Notes: generated from the letters alone by a model not told the origin. A DNA stretch of 47,304 bases from JAZQQB01 sp045628865 (GCA_045628865.1 JAZQQB010000033.1:1-47304), one strand, 5' to 3'; positions 1 through 9,277 are shown, counted from the first letter of the stretch. Program-made: numbers and translations.

Positions 1-289
1 GACGAACCCCCCCACATGACTAAACATATCCTGCGTATGAAGTAGCATACGGAAACTTTACGAAACGATTCGAAAAAACTGGGTGTAACGAAATTATGTA
101 AATTAGCAACATACACGAAGAAAAATAGAACCATATAATTATGTATGTAAATAATTACTAAAAAACATCTCGAAAAATCTTCAATTATTCCGTATTGATT
201 ACAAGAATTAGATATGACATAATGAATAACGAAATATTACGAAAGGCAATTTGTCTATTTTTAAACAATTTTTTGGGAGGATTTGAAGC
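1..289 (+). other. Upstream region of the amylase gene
   Basis: No gene is seen here. The stretch is very AT-rich and holds a small hairpin (CGTATG at 34-39 with CATACG at 46-51). The motif CGAAA recurs at about 61, 71, 89, 172, 229 and 239, some copies preceded by A or T. The amylase promoter lies at 195-223 and its ribosome binding site (GGGAGG) just before position 290. I see no clear catabolite-response (cre) site. Confidence 0.5.
195..223 (+). promoter_or_regulatory. Predicted sigma-A promoter of the amylase gene
   Basis: A -35 box TTGATT (195-200) is separated by 17 bases from a -10 box CATAAT (218-223). A TG dinucleotide one base before the -10 makes an extended -10. It predicts a leader of roughly 60 bases ahead of the start codon at 290. 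This was read by eye and has no expression support. Confidence 0.6.
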
Positions 290-3200
290 ATGAAGAAGGG
301 TAGTGCTTTAGGGACTTGGAAAAAGTCTTTGAGTGTTGCGTTGGTAGCATCTTTGAGTATTGGATTGTTATCATCCACAGGAGGTGTACGAAGCGTTAAG
401 GCTGATGAAGTGGAAAGATTCGTTCCACAGATGCAGGCTGATGGTGATGTTACATTTTCTTATCGTGGAAATGGAACAGAGAGCGAAGTATACGTGAAAG
501 GTTCCTGGGTTTCTGACTGGAGCCAGTATTATTACTTTGAAGAAGTAGACACTGCAAATCATTTGTGGCAAGCAACCGTCGATCTGAATGCAGACACAAA
601 CTATGAGTATGGTATTGTAGTAGATGGAAACTGGATTGGAGATCCAGAAAACCCATGGAACGGAAGTAATTCCAAGATTGTACGTAATCCACAGGTTTCT
701 ACAGATTCTGTAGCAACTTTCTATTATTATCCAAAGGCTTTTGAAAGTGCAGCGGATATTTCTTTATGTTACAAGTTGGTAGATGCAGATGAATTTACGA
801 CTGTAGCTTTTACAAATGATGCAACAGCAACAGCTTTATTTAGTGCAAAGACAGATGTACTGAATGGTACTTATGAATACGAAATTCGTGTTAATGGAGA
901 AAAAATAACAGACTACAATGCACCAAGCAATGTGTTTACAGTAACTAGTATTCCACAGGCAGATCCAAGCAAGGTAAGCCCTGTTGTGAATGGAAACGAA
1001 GTAACATTTTCTTACTATGCACCACTTGCAAAAGAGGTTTATTTAGCAGGAAGCATGAATGAATGGAATTCTAGTGCAGATTTAATGGAATACGATGCTG
1101 CAACTGGCTACTGGAATAAGACATTAACCTTAAACAAGGGAACTTACCAGTACAAATTTGTAGCAGATGGTAACTGGTTTGCAGATCCACTTAATCCAGA
1201 AACAGATTTTGGAAATAGTGTTGTAACTGTTACAAATCGTTTGGAAACTGCTATTGTGAGTCCGTTGGTAGAGGGAAAGACTGTTACTTTCTATTATAAA
1301 GATGTGAATGCCAGCGAAGTATTAGTGGCAGGCAGCATGACGGACTGGGCTAGTGGAGCAAAGGCTATGACAAAGGATGAAGAAACAGGAATCTTTTCTT
1401 TATCTATGAAACTTGAGAATGGTGAATACCAGTATAAATTCATCGTAGATGGAAATTGGATCAATGATCCAGCAAGTACAGATAGAAAAGATGGAAACAA
1501 TGTTTTTGTGATTGATGCACCGTATGCATTTAGCTATCATATCTATTACTACAAAGAGGGTTTGAAAAATGCTGATGATGCAGCTTTGTGGTTATGGAAT
1601 TATGGTATTGGTGCTGGCTCAGAATATGCATTTGATGAGACAGTAGAACTCTCTGGAAATACATGGCTTGTTGCAGATATTGAACTTCCATATACAGACC
1701 TTGGTATGATCCCTAAGAGTAAGGGAAGCTGGTCATGGCAGGAATCAGATCATATCTACTACAATACAACTGAGGCAGCAAGCACAGATATTTATCTGGT
1801 AGCAGAGGATGATCAGGTTTACACATCATTACCGGATTTAAACAAAAAAGCAGAAACAAGAGTTGTTTTAGTAGAATATGAAAGACCAGCAAAAGATTAT
1901 GAAGGCTGGAATATTTATACATGGGACAATGGTTTTTCCAACACGGATTACTATTTTGAAGAGATTGATGGCAAAATGGTATGTGCAGTTCCTGTAAAGG
2001 ATTCCAAAGAAGGCTTTAGCTTCTGTATGAGAAATTCAACAGCTGATTCGGTTTGGGCAGCAAAGGATGGTGGAGATCATTTTGCACCAATCCCAACTTC
2101 TCAGAAGGTTACAAAGGTTCGTTTCCTTCAGGATCAGGGCGTGGTGGAAGTTCTTCCGTACAATGTTGATTATGAAATGAAGCCAGAAGAAAAAACAGTT
2201 ACTTTCTTTTATCGAGATGACGCTTTATTCAAAGCATACGAAGAAGATTCCTTGATCGGAAAAGTATTTGTAATCGTTGATGGTGTAAGCTATGCAATGG
2301 AATATGACAGTGCACGTGAACAGTATGTTTATAACTGGAATCAGTTAACAAGTGGTACACACACCTATGCTTATCAGGTTTCAGGAGAAACAGGCGAAGC
2401 TAAATCATTAGAATATGTATTATTTGATGCAAAAGTAAATGCTACTCTTTCAATTGATACTATGAACTATCGTCAGAACGCAGTACTTTCCTATTCTTTC
2501 GAAGGAGACTGTGAAGATTTACAGGTTTCTGAAAGCTATGCAGATTTATCAGCACTAGGTTTATCAGATCATTTTGTGATCAATTCTGAATTACAGGCAA
2601 CAACCATTTCTGTATTAGAAGGAACAACAGAAGGGGTAAAAGAAATCCCAGTTGTTGTAAAGGATCAGTATGGTAATGCATATGAAACATGTGTAAAAGT
2701 AACAATTGTGAAATCAACAGCCAGAGATTTTGACTGGGATGAAGCAGTGATCTATTTTGCTGTAACAGACCGTTTCTTCAATGGTAACAAGGCAAATGAT
2801 GATGCTTATGGAATCGGAGACTGTAATATTACTTCAACAGGTTCCTTAAGCTATCATGGTGGTGATTTTAAAGGATTAACAGAAAAACTAGATTACTTAC
2901 AGTCACTTGGTGTAAACACAGTTTGGATCACACCAATCGTAGAAAATAAATGTGATGGATTATCAACAGATTTAGATGGCGTGAAATCTTATGGATACCA
3001 TGGATATTGGGCTTCTGATTTTACAACCTTAAATGCGCACTTAGGAACTGAAGAAGAGTTCAAGGAATTGGTAGACGCACTCCATGCACGTGATATGAAG
3101 ATCATGGTTGACGTGGTATTAAACCATGCAGGTTATGAAACGGAAGATTTCTTTAACAGCCAGTTAGATGGCAAAAACATGCTTAGAGATAAGAGCAATA

Positions 3201-4936
3201 CCGTTTCAGGGGATACAGTTTTAGACGGACTTGCAGGTCTTCCTGATTTCGTAACAGAGGATGCAGATGTACGTAATCTTTTGATTGAGTGGCAGACAAG
3301 CTGGGTTAGTGAATATGATATTGACTATTACCGTATTGATACTGTTAAGCATGTAGAACCTACTACATGGGTTGCATTTAAAAATGCATTAACATTGATC
3401 AATCCAGAGTTCAAAATGATCGGTGAATATTCAGGTGCTGGATATGCAAATGATTTTGGAAGCTTATCTTCAGGTCAGATGGATTCTTTACTTGATTTTG
3501 ATTTTAATGATAAAGCACAGTCATTCGTAACTGGAAATATTTCAGAAGTAGAAAGCTATTTGGAAAAGAGAAATGTAGCCATCAATAATACTGCAATGAT
3601 GGGTCAGTTTATGAGTAGTCATGATGAAGATGGCCTTTATCATAAGCTCATGAATCAGAATAACATTTCATCTGAAAAAGCATATGAATTAATGAAAGCA
3701 GCTGCAACTTTACAGCTTACTATGAAGGGGCAGCCAGTAATCTATTATGGTGAAGAGCTTGGTCAGACTGGAGCAGATAACTATCCATACCAGACAAACC
3801 GTTATGATTTTGATTGGGAAAAAGCAGCCAATGGCTCTGATATGTTAGATCATTACAAGTCATTACTGGCTATTAGAAATGCATATACAGATGTTTTTGC
3901 AAAGGGTGATAGAAATGCTGTTCTTGCAGATGATGCCAATGGAACATTAGTGTTCGAAAGAAGCTATGGAAACGAAATACTTTATGTAGGTATTTCACTT
4001 TCTGAGAACGAAAGCGAAGTGACTTTTGCAGTATCAGAAAAAGCAGGAACTCTTTATCAGGATCTTTATGCAGGAAATACATACAAGGTAGCAGCAGATG
4101 GCACTGTTACAGTGAAAGTACCAGCTGTGAATGATGGTGGTAGTGTGATCTTAGTGAAAGCAGAGGATGCAGTGACTACAGAAATCAGATCAGAGCTTGG
4201 AACATGGGTATCAGGATCTTATTCTCAGGGTAAGGCAACTATTGAAAACAACGAAAAGAGAATTCGTCTGACGGATGCATTATCAGTTGTTGCTGGAAAT
4301 ACCTATGAGGCATCTGTGTCAAATCCGGCTTTCAGAATGATTGTTCGTGAAGTGATTGGTGGAAAGGTAAATACTTTCTATTTATCAAATAAGGATCGAT
4401 TTGTAGCAAAAGAGAATGCAATATATTATGTGTGTGTACATAATGTATATAATAACTACAAGGATCTTTCATTTGATCAGTATGTTACATTATTTGATGC
4501 TGGATTATCATTTGAACTTACAGATGTGACTGAAACCATAGCGAAAGAGGTTACTTCAGCAGCTGTTAATCTTTCATTGGAACAGACTACCAGCTGGGTT
4601 TCAGGTTCTTATGCAATTAAGGATGCCAGTATAGAAGCAAGCAGAGGAAGAATGAGATTATCAGATGCTTTAGATGTAACACCAGGTCAGAGCGTAACAG
4701 CAGTGATCACAAAGAATGGTCAGGGTATGAAGGAATTCAGATATATCATTCGTGAAGTAGATGATCAGACTAAATTGGCAAATACTTTCTATGTAAGCAA
4801 TGGAGAAAGCTTTGTTTGTAAAGAAGGTAAAACATACTATGTAACAACGCAGAATGTATATAACAATTACAAAGAACTTGATTTTAACAGGTATGTAGAA
4901 TTAATGAATAAAGGATATGTATTTGATCTGAAATAA
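290..4936 (+). CDS. Secreted multidomain GH13 alpha-amylase (amylopullulanase-like) with several starch-binding modules
   Basis: Extracellular enzyme that should hydrolyse alpha-1,4 (possibly also alpha-1,6) linkages of starch. Residues 1-39 form a signal peptide likely cut after VKA. Three CBM48/AMPK-type beta domains follow at about 45-140, 225-320 and 325-410 (each has a DGNW motif). CBM41-type domains lie at about 412-520 and 524-625, and Ig-like modules at about 627-810. The GH13 barrel (about 815-1230) shows DVVLNH at 941-946, nucleophile D1017 in YRIDTVKH, acid/base E1046 in GEY and D1112 in SSHDED, so all catalytic residues are present. Two related unknown modules (about 1300-1410 and 1430-1548, each starting near WVSGSY) end the protein. 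No LPXTG or S-layer motif was seen. I do not see the pullulanase YNWGYDP signature, so alpha-amylase is the safer name. It is monocistronic, with its own promoter and terminator. Confidence 0.93.
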   Translation: MKKGSALGTWKKSLSVALVASLSIGLLSSTGGVRSVKADEVERFVPQMQADGDVTFSYRGNGTESEVYVKGSWVSDWSQYYYFEEVDTANHLWQATVDLNADTNYEYGIVVDGNWIGDPENPWNGSNSKIVRNPQVSTDSVATFYYYPKAFESAADISLCYKLVDADEFTTVAFTNDATATALFSAKTDVLNGTYEYEIRVNGEKITDYNAPSNVFTVTSIPQADPSKVSPVVNGNEVTFSYYAPLAKEVYLAGSMNEWNSSADLMEYDAATGYWNKTLTLNKGTYQYKFVADGNWFADPLNPETDFGNSVVTVTNRLETAIVSPLVEGKTVTFYYKDVNASEVLVAGSMTDWASGAKAMTKDEETGIFSLSMKLENGEYQYKFIVDGNWINDPASTDRKDGNNVFVIDAPYAFSYHIYYYKEGLKNADDAALWLWNYGIGAGSEYAFDETVELSGNTWLVADIELPYTDLGMIPKSKGSWSWQESDHIYYNTTEAASTDIYLVAEDDQVYTSLPDLNKKAETRVVLVEYERPAKDYEGWNIYTWDNGFSNTDYYFEEIDGKMVCAVPVKDSKEGFSFCMRNSTADSVWAAKDGGDHFAPIPTSQKVTKVRFLQDQGVVEVLPYNVDYEMKPEEKTVTFFYRDDALFKAYEEDSLIGKVFVIVDGVSYAMEYDSAREQYVYNWNQLTSGTHTYAYQVSGETGEAKSLEYVLFDAKVNATLSIDTMNYRQNAVLSYSFEGDCEDLQVSESYADLSALGLSDHFVINSELQATTISVLEGTTEGVKEIPVVVKDQYGNAYETCVKVTIVKSTARDFDWDEAVIYFAVTDRFFNGNKANDDAYGIGDCNITSTGSLSYHGGDFKGLTEKLDYLQSLGVNTVWITPIVENKCDGLSTDLDGVKSYGYHGYWASDFTTLNAHLGTEEEFKELVDALHARDMKIMVDVVLNHAGYETEDFFNSQLDGKNMLRDKSNTVSGDTVLDGLAGLPDFVTEDADVRNLLIEWQTSWVSEYDIDYYRIDTVKHVEPTTWVAFKNALTLINPEFKMIGEYSGAGYANDFGSLSSGQMDSLLDFDFNDKAQSFVTGNISEVESYLEKRNVAINNTAMMGQFMSSHDEDGLYHKLMNQNNISSEKAYELMKAAATLQLTMKGQPVIYYGEELGQTGADNYPYQTNRYDFDWEKAANGSDMLDHYKSLLAIRNAYTDVFAKGDRNAVLADDANGTLVFERSYGNEILYVGISLSENESEVTFAVSEKAGTLYQDLYAGNTYKVAADGTVTVKVPAVNDGGSVILVKAEDAVTTEIRSELGTWVSGSYSQGKATIENNEKRIRLTDALSVVAGNTYEASVSNPAFRMIVREVIGGKVNTFYLSNKDRFVAKENAIYYVCVHNVYNNYKDLSFDQYVTLFDAGLSFELTDVTETIAKEVTSAAVNLSLEQTTSWVSGSYAIKDASIEASRGRMRLSDALDVTPGQSVTAVITKNGQGMKEFRYIIREVDDQTKLANTFYVSNGESFVCKEGKTYYVTTQNVYNNYKELDFNRYVELMNKGYVFDLK

Positions 4937-4940
4937 AAAT

Positions 4941-4974
4941 AAAACCCCGGGGAATGAATATTTCCCGGGGTTTT
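4941..4974. terminator. Bidirectional intrinsic terminator between the amylase gene and cotJC
   Basis: A near-perfect GC-rich inverted repeat (AAAACCCCGGG paired with CCCGGGGTTTT, extended inward by a G-U and two A-T pairs) closes a short loop. It has a T tract on the right and an A tract on the left. It can therefore end transcription from both converging genes. Confidence 0.9.
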
Positions 4975-4989
4975 CGATGATTAGGAGGT

Positions 4990-5586
4990 TTATTTGTCAA
5001 ATGCTGGATTGTATTGATAGAAATTCTTAGATGGCAATCTATCCTGCACAAGCCGCAGTGCTTCTCCAAAACGCTGGAAGTGTGTGATCTCACGCTGGCG
5101 CAGGAATTTTAATGGTTCTGCTACATCGCAGTCCTTTACCAGGCGAAGAATATTGTCATATGTAGTACGGGCTTTTTGTTCTGCAGCAAGGTCCTCCATC
5201 AAATCTGTAATGAAGTCTCCTTTACTTTGAAATTCGCAGGCATTGAACGGAACACCACCTGCAGCCTGTGGCCAGATGCCGGTGGTGTGGTCAATATAGT
5301 AAGGTGCAAAAGGAGAGTTTTTGATCTCCTCTGGGGTGAGATTTTTGGTGAGCTGTTTTACCATGGCTGCGATCATTTCGAGATGATTCAGCTCCTCGGT
5401 GCCAATATCGGTAAGGACGGCGGTAACCTCCGGGTATGGTGAGGCATAGCGTTGGGAGAGATAACGCATGGAAGCCCCTGCCTCTCCATCAGGGCCACCG
5501 TATTGACTGATGATAAAGGAAGCCATGGCGGGATTGGTTTCCTTGATGTTGACTGGAAATTCCAGTCGTTTTTCATATTTCCACAT
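4990..5586 (-). CDS. cotJC: Spore coat protein CotJC (manganese-catalase family)
   Basis: 198-residue protein of the ferritin-like manganese-catalase family, matching CotJC, an inner-layer spore coat component. The typical opening MWKYEKRLEFPV is present. Metal-ligand glutamates fall in characteristic contexts (EAGASMRYLSQRY, EELNHLEMI, EDLAAEQKART, REITHFQRF), so the four-helix metal-binding bundle looks intact and catalase activity is possible. The ATG follows an AAAGGA ribosome binding site. It is the last gene of a minus-strand cluster (GerA-like, cotJA, cotJB, cotJC), 36 bases after cotJB, and ends at the shared bidirectional terminator. It is expected to be expressed in the mother cell during sporulation; I could not identify the sigma factor site. 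Confidence 0.95.
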   Translation of the reverse strand: MWKYEKRLEFPVNIKETNPAMASFIISQYGGPDGEAGASMRYLSQRYASPYPEVTAVLTDIGTEELNHLEMIAAMVKQLTKNLTPEEIKNSPFAPYYIDHTTGIWPQAAGGVPFNACEFQSKGDFITDLMEDLAAEQKARTTYDNILRLVKDCDVAEPLKFLRQREITHFQRFGEALRLVQDRLPSKNFYQYNPAFDK

Positions 5587-5622
5587 AAATTCGATCCTTT
5601 CTAAGCTTGATACTGTGCTACA

Positions 5623-5877
5623 TCATTCAAAAGGGAAGCTTTCCGTTGACCAGCTCCAGATATCCTTTGCACCAGGAATATCTACATCGTCAATGCAAAG
5701 CGGACCATATTTCACAGCATATTCCCGTTTGGCCTGCTTGTAGAGACGGTTGTAGTATTTAAAATAGTTGATGGCATCTTTATCCTTTGGATGGGTATCC
5801 AGATACAGATTCATTTCGATACAGATAAAATCCAACATTCCAATTTCATTTAATAGTTTCTCTTTCTGATCAGTCAT
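5623..5877 (-). CDS. cotJB: Spore coat protein CotJB
   Basis: 84-residue CotJB family protein. It is a small helical protein with the family pattern LLNEIGMLDFICIEMNLYLDTHP followed by NYFKYYNRLYKQAKREY and GPL. The start is taken at the internal ATG giving MTDQKEKL. It is preceded by GAGAGG and overlaps the cotJA stop by eight bases (ATGACTGA), so translation is probably coupled. A longer reading to 5901 would add eight residues that lie inside the cotJA reading. In Bacillus the three CotJ proteins assemble together in the spore coat, and the same gene order is kept here. Confidence 0.93.
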   Translation of the reverse strand: MTDQKEKLLNEIGMLDFICIEMNLYLDTHPKDKDAINYFKYYNRLYKQAKREYAVKYGPLCIDDVDIPGAKDIWSWSTESFPFE

Positions 5878-6046
5878 TGTTTTTTCCTCTCTTTCCTTCA
5901 AATGGTTTGTATAGATCTGGGAAGAGAGAGCCTTTTACATAGGCTTCCTTTGGATCCTCGTATACTTTTGTCAGTTCCTGCATGGGTACATATGCCATGC
6001 CGATTGGATAGCTGGCAAAATTTTCTTTTACATTCATTTCGCTCAT
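5870..6046 (-). CDS. cotJA: Spore coat-associated protein CotJA
   Basis: Small CotJA family protein, recognised by the core YPIGMAYVPMQELTKVYEDP, by PDLYKPF and by its position directly before cotJB. Two starts are possible. ATG at 6046 (58 residues, MSEMNVKENF) has an AAAGGG box six bases upstream. ATG at 6088 (72 residues, MSHIINKK) would use an AGGGAG that overlaps the stop codon of the upstream germination gene but lies about 14 bases away. I prefer 6046 on spacing. The gene overlaps cotJB by eight bases and is probably co-transcribed with the upstream gene. Confidence 0.88.
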   Translation of the reverse strand: MSEMNVKENFASYPIGMAYVPMQELTKVYEDPKEAYVKGSLFPDLYKPFEGKRGKNND

Positions 6047-6099
6047 GAATTGCCCTTTGCTGTGCTTTTTATTTATGATATGCGACATTAAAAATTGGG

Positions 6100-7533
6100 T
6101 TACTCCCTTTTTTGATAGCGTATAAAGCGTCTGAAAAGCTGACTGGCACTGTAGCTTTTGATGGGGGCGATATAGGAGCGCCCTCCAATGGTTTTGTTGG
6201 AGATGATGCAAAAAATAGTGAAAAAAATACCAAGCAAAAATCCAGGCAGACCGAAAAAGTAGGTGAGGGTCAAAGTGATCAGTCGCATAAATTTGATGGC
6301 GTAGCCTAGTTCATAGCTTGACTGGGTATAGTTGGCAACTGCAACAAATGCCATGGAAAGCATAACTTCTGTGTTAAAGATACCACTTTTTACGGAAAAT
6401 TCTCCAAGCACTAGACCGGCTAAGATACTAAGTGGGGTACTTAGCATATTTGGGGTGTTTACGGCAGCAAGCTTTAAGCCATCTACAGCAAGCTCCATCA
6501 ATAGAAACTGCACAATTAGCGGGATGTTGATGGGATCTGTGATCTGCATGAACTGAAGAGCATCTGGAAGCCAATCAGGATGGAGCATAAACAGGGTGTA
6601 AAGTGGCGTTAAAAGATAAGCGAAGATGGTGATCAGAAATCGGGTGATACGAAGATACGTGCCAGTGACCGGGGGAAAGTAAAAATCATCCGCTTCTTCT
6701 AAATAGTCTAAAATGGAGGTTGGAAGCAGCATAACAGAAGGAGAGTTGTCCACTAAAATGGCAATACTACCTTCTAATAGCTGCGCACAAGTGGTATCAG
6801 GCCGTTCGGTATAGCGAAATTTAGGGAAGGGATTGTACCATTTTCCTTCAAAAAGGCATTCTGCTAAGCTTTCCTGGTTCATACTAAGGGCTTCCACCTG
6901 AATATCAGACAGTTTCTGTTCAATTTCGTGCAGGAAGCCCTGGTCTACCTTGTTTTCCATAAAACAAACCACCACATCCGTTTTGGAAATGGTGCCGATG
7001 GTATACAGCTTCATGCGAAGTTCACTGGAGCGGATTCGTCGTCTGATCAAAGCGGTATTAAAGATTAAGGTTTCTACGAAACCATCTCTGGAACCACGAA
7101 GGGTCTTATCCTTATCGGGTTCTGCTACATCTCTTGCAGGATAGGTCCTGGAATCAATCAAAATTGCTTCATCAAATCCGTCAATAAGTAGGGCAAAAAC
7201 GCCGGAAAGTACCATGGTCTCTAAGGTTTCATAGCTGTTTGTTTTATCAATCTCCACATAGGGCATTTTTGTTTTCAGCATGGCATACGGGTCTGCTGGC
7301 ATGGCTTCTGGTGTGATTTCTATTAAGAATTGCAAAAACTTTTCCATAAGTTCATCCTTGCAAAAACCATCCACAAAAACAAAACAGGATTTTTGCCCGC
7401 CAATTATAATGGAACGATACACCAAATCAAAGCACTCATTAATGTGGAGTCTTTTTTGTAAAAGAGTAATATTTTCATTGATGTTTGTGGAAAAATAAGT
7501 TTGATCTGCTTGTTTCAACGAAGCTTCATTCAT
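6100..7533 (-). CDS. GerA/SpoVAF-family spore germination membrane protein
   Basis: 477-residue member of the GerA family (A subunits of spore germinant receptors and SpoVAF). The soluble N-terminal half carries the family motif RGSRDGFVETLIFNTALIRRRIR, and the C-terminal half holds about five hydrophobic segments with the conserved region around NTPNMLSTPLSILAGLVLG. The start is the ATG at 7533 (MNEASLKQ), preceded by AAAGG 11 bases upstream; the frame stays open further up, but without a ribosome site. No B or C subunit genes follow. Instead cotJABC comes next in the same direction. A standalone A subunit is typical of SpoVAF, so either a SpoVAF-like role in the spore inner membrane or an orphan receptor subunit fits. 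Confidence 0.88.
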   Translation of the reverse strand: MNEASLKQADQTYFSTNINENITLLQKRLHINECFDLVYRSIIIGGQKSCFVFVDGFCKDELMEKFLQFLIEITPEAMPADPYAMLKTKMPYVEIDKTNSYETLETMVLSGVFALLIDGFDEAILIDSRTYPARDVAEPDKDKTLRGSRDGFVETLIFNTALIRRRIRSSELRMKLYTIGTISKTDVVVCFMENKVDQGFLHEIEQKLSDIQVEALSMNQESLAECLFEGKWYNPFPKFRYTERPDTTCAQLLEGSIAILVDNSPSVMLLPTSILDYLEEADDFYFPPVTGTYLRITRFLITIFAYLLTPLYTLFMLHPDWLPDALQFMQITDPINIPLIVQFLLMELAVDGLKLAAVNTPNMLSTPLSILAGLVLGEFSVKSGIFNTEVMLSMAFVAVANYTQSSYELGYAIKFMRLITLTLTYFFGLPGFLLGIFFTIFCIISNKTIGGRSYIAPIKSYSASQLFRRFIRYQKRE

Positions 7534-7716
7534 GATTGACATATCCTTTCTGCTTACGCATATCGATTGCAGGAAAAATACTTTGAACAGTATGTTTCTG
7601 AAATCAAATTTGTTGATATGTCTTATTGTTTCAGATTTTAGATTTTTTATACGAAAACAGTCCAAAAAAGAACTTTACAAGTGAGGGGAAAGTTCTAATT
7701 TGGACCGCCAAACGAG

Positions 7717-7774
7717 AAAGTATGAAAATAATGTATCAAAAGTTTACTCGCTTTTGATACTAACACTATACTTT
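7717..7774. repeat. Nested inverted repeat (operator- or cruciform-like)
   Basis: A perfect 10-base inverted repeat, GTATCAAAAG (7733-7742) and CTTTTGATAC (7751-7760), encloses an eight-base spacer. It is itself flanked by AAAGTAT (7717-7723) and ATACTTT (7768-7774). No T tract follows, so a terminator is unlikely. The position between divergent genes suits a regulator binding site. Confidence 0.6.
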
Positions 7775-7829
7775 GTAATTGTGAAAAGTAAGTGCCTAAA
7801 TTGTGATAATTGTGTGAAGTCATTTTGGG

Positions 7830-7858
7830 TAGACATTCCCAAATTTTTGAATTAAAAT
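7830..7858 (+). promoter_or_regulatory. Predicted promoter of the AI-2E-family permease gene
   Basis: TAGACA (7830-7835) and TAAAAT (7853-7858) are spaced by 17 bases, about 60 bases before the start codon at 7919. Predicted by eye. Confidence 0.55.
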
Positions 7859-7918
7859 ATAAGGTAGGTATGTATGTTTTATCGATATACCGAAAGAAAA
7901 GGGTAACGAGGTGGTTCT

Positions 7919-9277
7919 ATGGATAAATCACAGAGAAATAAGATTTTTTATCATGCATGTGTGACTTTTGTAGCGTTGGCATTAAGTATTGCATTTTTCT
8001 TCTTACTATATCGCTTTGGTCAGCTTAGTAAAATGCTTGGCAGATTATGGACAGCTATTTCACCTTTTGCATATGGTGCGGCTATTGCCTATGTGTTGGG
8101 ACCGGCATGTGATTTTTTTGAAGCAATCTTTGTGAAGATCTTTACGAAATGTAAGATGAAACACCCTAGAAAACCTGCTAATGCCATATCGGTTGTTCTT
8201 ACATTGGTGCTTGCCATTATGACTATTTATTTTCTGCTGATTTCACTGTTGCCACAGTTAGGAGATAGTATTTCATCGTTATTATCGAATATTGATGTAT
8301 ATGCTACCAACGCACAGGAGTGGGCAGAATCGAAGCTTCAAAAGTGGCCAGATGCACTGGCATATTTTGAACAGTCCATTGAGAATGTGGAGGATTATTT
8401 CACAAACTGGCTTACAGATTCTATTATGCCAAATTTGCAGACTATCATTGGAAATGTGTCTTCTAGTGTTGTTAACATTTTTGGTTTTATCAAAACAGCT
8501 TTTATTTCTATTATCGTTGCAGCTTATGTGCTCATTGGCAGAAAAAAGGTTGTTGGTAAGCTTAGCTTATTATTAAAAAGTATCTTAAAGGAAAAGCATT
8601 ATGAAGTAATCTGGGAAGAGCTTGAATATACAGATAGAATGTTTAGCGGATTTATCAGCGGAAAAATCATAGATTCTGCAATTATCGGTGTACTTACTTT
8701 TATTACACTTACTATTTGGAATATGTTTAGCCATTTTGATTACATTGTATTAATTTCTGTTGTAATTGGTGTGACTAATATTATTCCATTCTTTGGACCA
8801 TTCATTGGTGCTATTCCATGTGCTTTCTTGATTTTATTGGAGAGTCCTATGAGATGTCTTGGATTTATTATCTTTATCGTTATCTTACAGCAGGTGGATG
8901 GTAATATCTTAGGCCCTAAGATTTTGGGAAGTGCAACTGGTATTTCTTCCTTTGGCGTTTTGTTTGCCGTTCTATTCTTTGGCAGTATCTGGGGATTTGT
9001 CGGTATGCTAGTTGGTGTACCTGTGTATGGCGTGCTAAGTGATATTGTATGTAAGTTTGTGGAAAAGGGACTTCGTAAGCATGATCACAATGAATTGGCT
9101 GATATTTTTGCAGCGGAAAAAAGAGCAAAAACGGAACTTGATGGAAAGAAACCATCTGTGGAAGAAAAATGGAGAAAACGTTTGGAGCCTGTTCGAAAGA
9201 CATGGAAACGCTTTGCTTCATTTGTAAAGGCAAAATGGAAAGAAAGAAAAGATGCCAAAAGCAATAAAGATAAATAG
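7919..9277 (+). CDS. AI-2E transporter family (PerM/YtvI-type) membrane protein
   Basis: 452-residue polytopic protein of the AI-2E/PerM permease family. Hydrophobic helices appear in the family pattern: two near the N-terminus, one near residue 95, then a soluble stretch, and a cluster in the second half with the conserved DGNILGPKILG motif and a glycine-rich segment (GFVGMLVGVPVYG). The C-terminal 70 residues are a long, strongly basic cytoplasmic tail (repeated KW, RK and KAK), which is longer than in most homologues. Family members have been linked to autoinducer-2 export, sodium/proton exchange or sporulation, so the substrate is not predictable. The ATG follows a GAGGTGG site. Confidence 0.88.
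   Translation: MDKSQRNKIFYHACVTFVALALSIAFFFLLYRFGQLSKMLGRLWTAISPFAYGAAIAYVLGPACDFFEAIFVKIFTKCKMKHPRKPANAISVVLTLVLAIMTIYFLLISLLPQLGDSISSLLSNIDVYATNAQEWAESKLQKWPDALAYFEQSIENVEDYFTNWLTDSIMPNLQTIIGNVSSSVVNIFGFIKTAFISIIVAAYVLIGRKKVVGKLSLLLKSILKEKHYEVIWEELEYTDRMFSGFISGKIIDSAIIGVLTFITLTIWNMFSHFDYIVLISVVIGVTNIIPFFGPFIGAIPCAFLILLESPMRCLGFIIFIVILQQVDGNILGPKILGSATGISSFGVLFAVLFFGSIWGFVGMLVGVPVYGVLSDIVCKFVEKGLRKHDHNELADIFAAEKRAKTELDGKKPSVEEKWRKRLEPVRKTWKRFASFVKAKWKERKDAKSNKDK

Larger units (their letters stand above)
7534..7918. other. Divergent intergenic region with a nested inverted repeat
   Basis: This 385-base gap separates the minus-strand sporulation cluster from the plus-strand permease gene. It holds a nested inverted repeat at 7717-7774, a predicted permease promoter at 7830-7858 and three scattered AATTGTG motifs (7777-7816). 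I see no additional gene, and no sporulation promoter I could assign with confidence on the minus strand. Confidence 0.5.

Noticed and set aside
5176..5442. Open frame of 88 codons on the plus strand inside cotJC
   Set aside because: It lies antisense to a well-supported coat gene, has no ribosome site and no recognisable protein pattern.
6112..7498. Plus-strand open frames opposite the germination gene
   Set aside because: They are shadows of the minus-strand GerA-family gene; their residues show no domain signal and no start signals.
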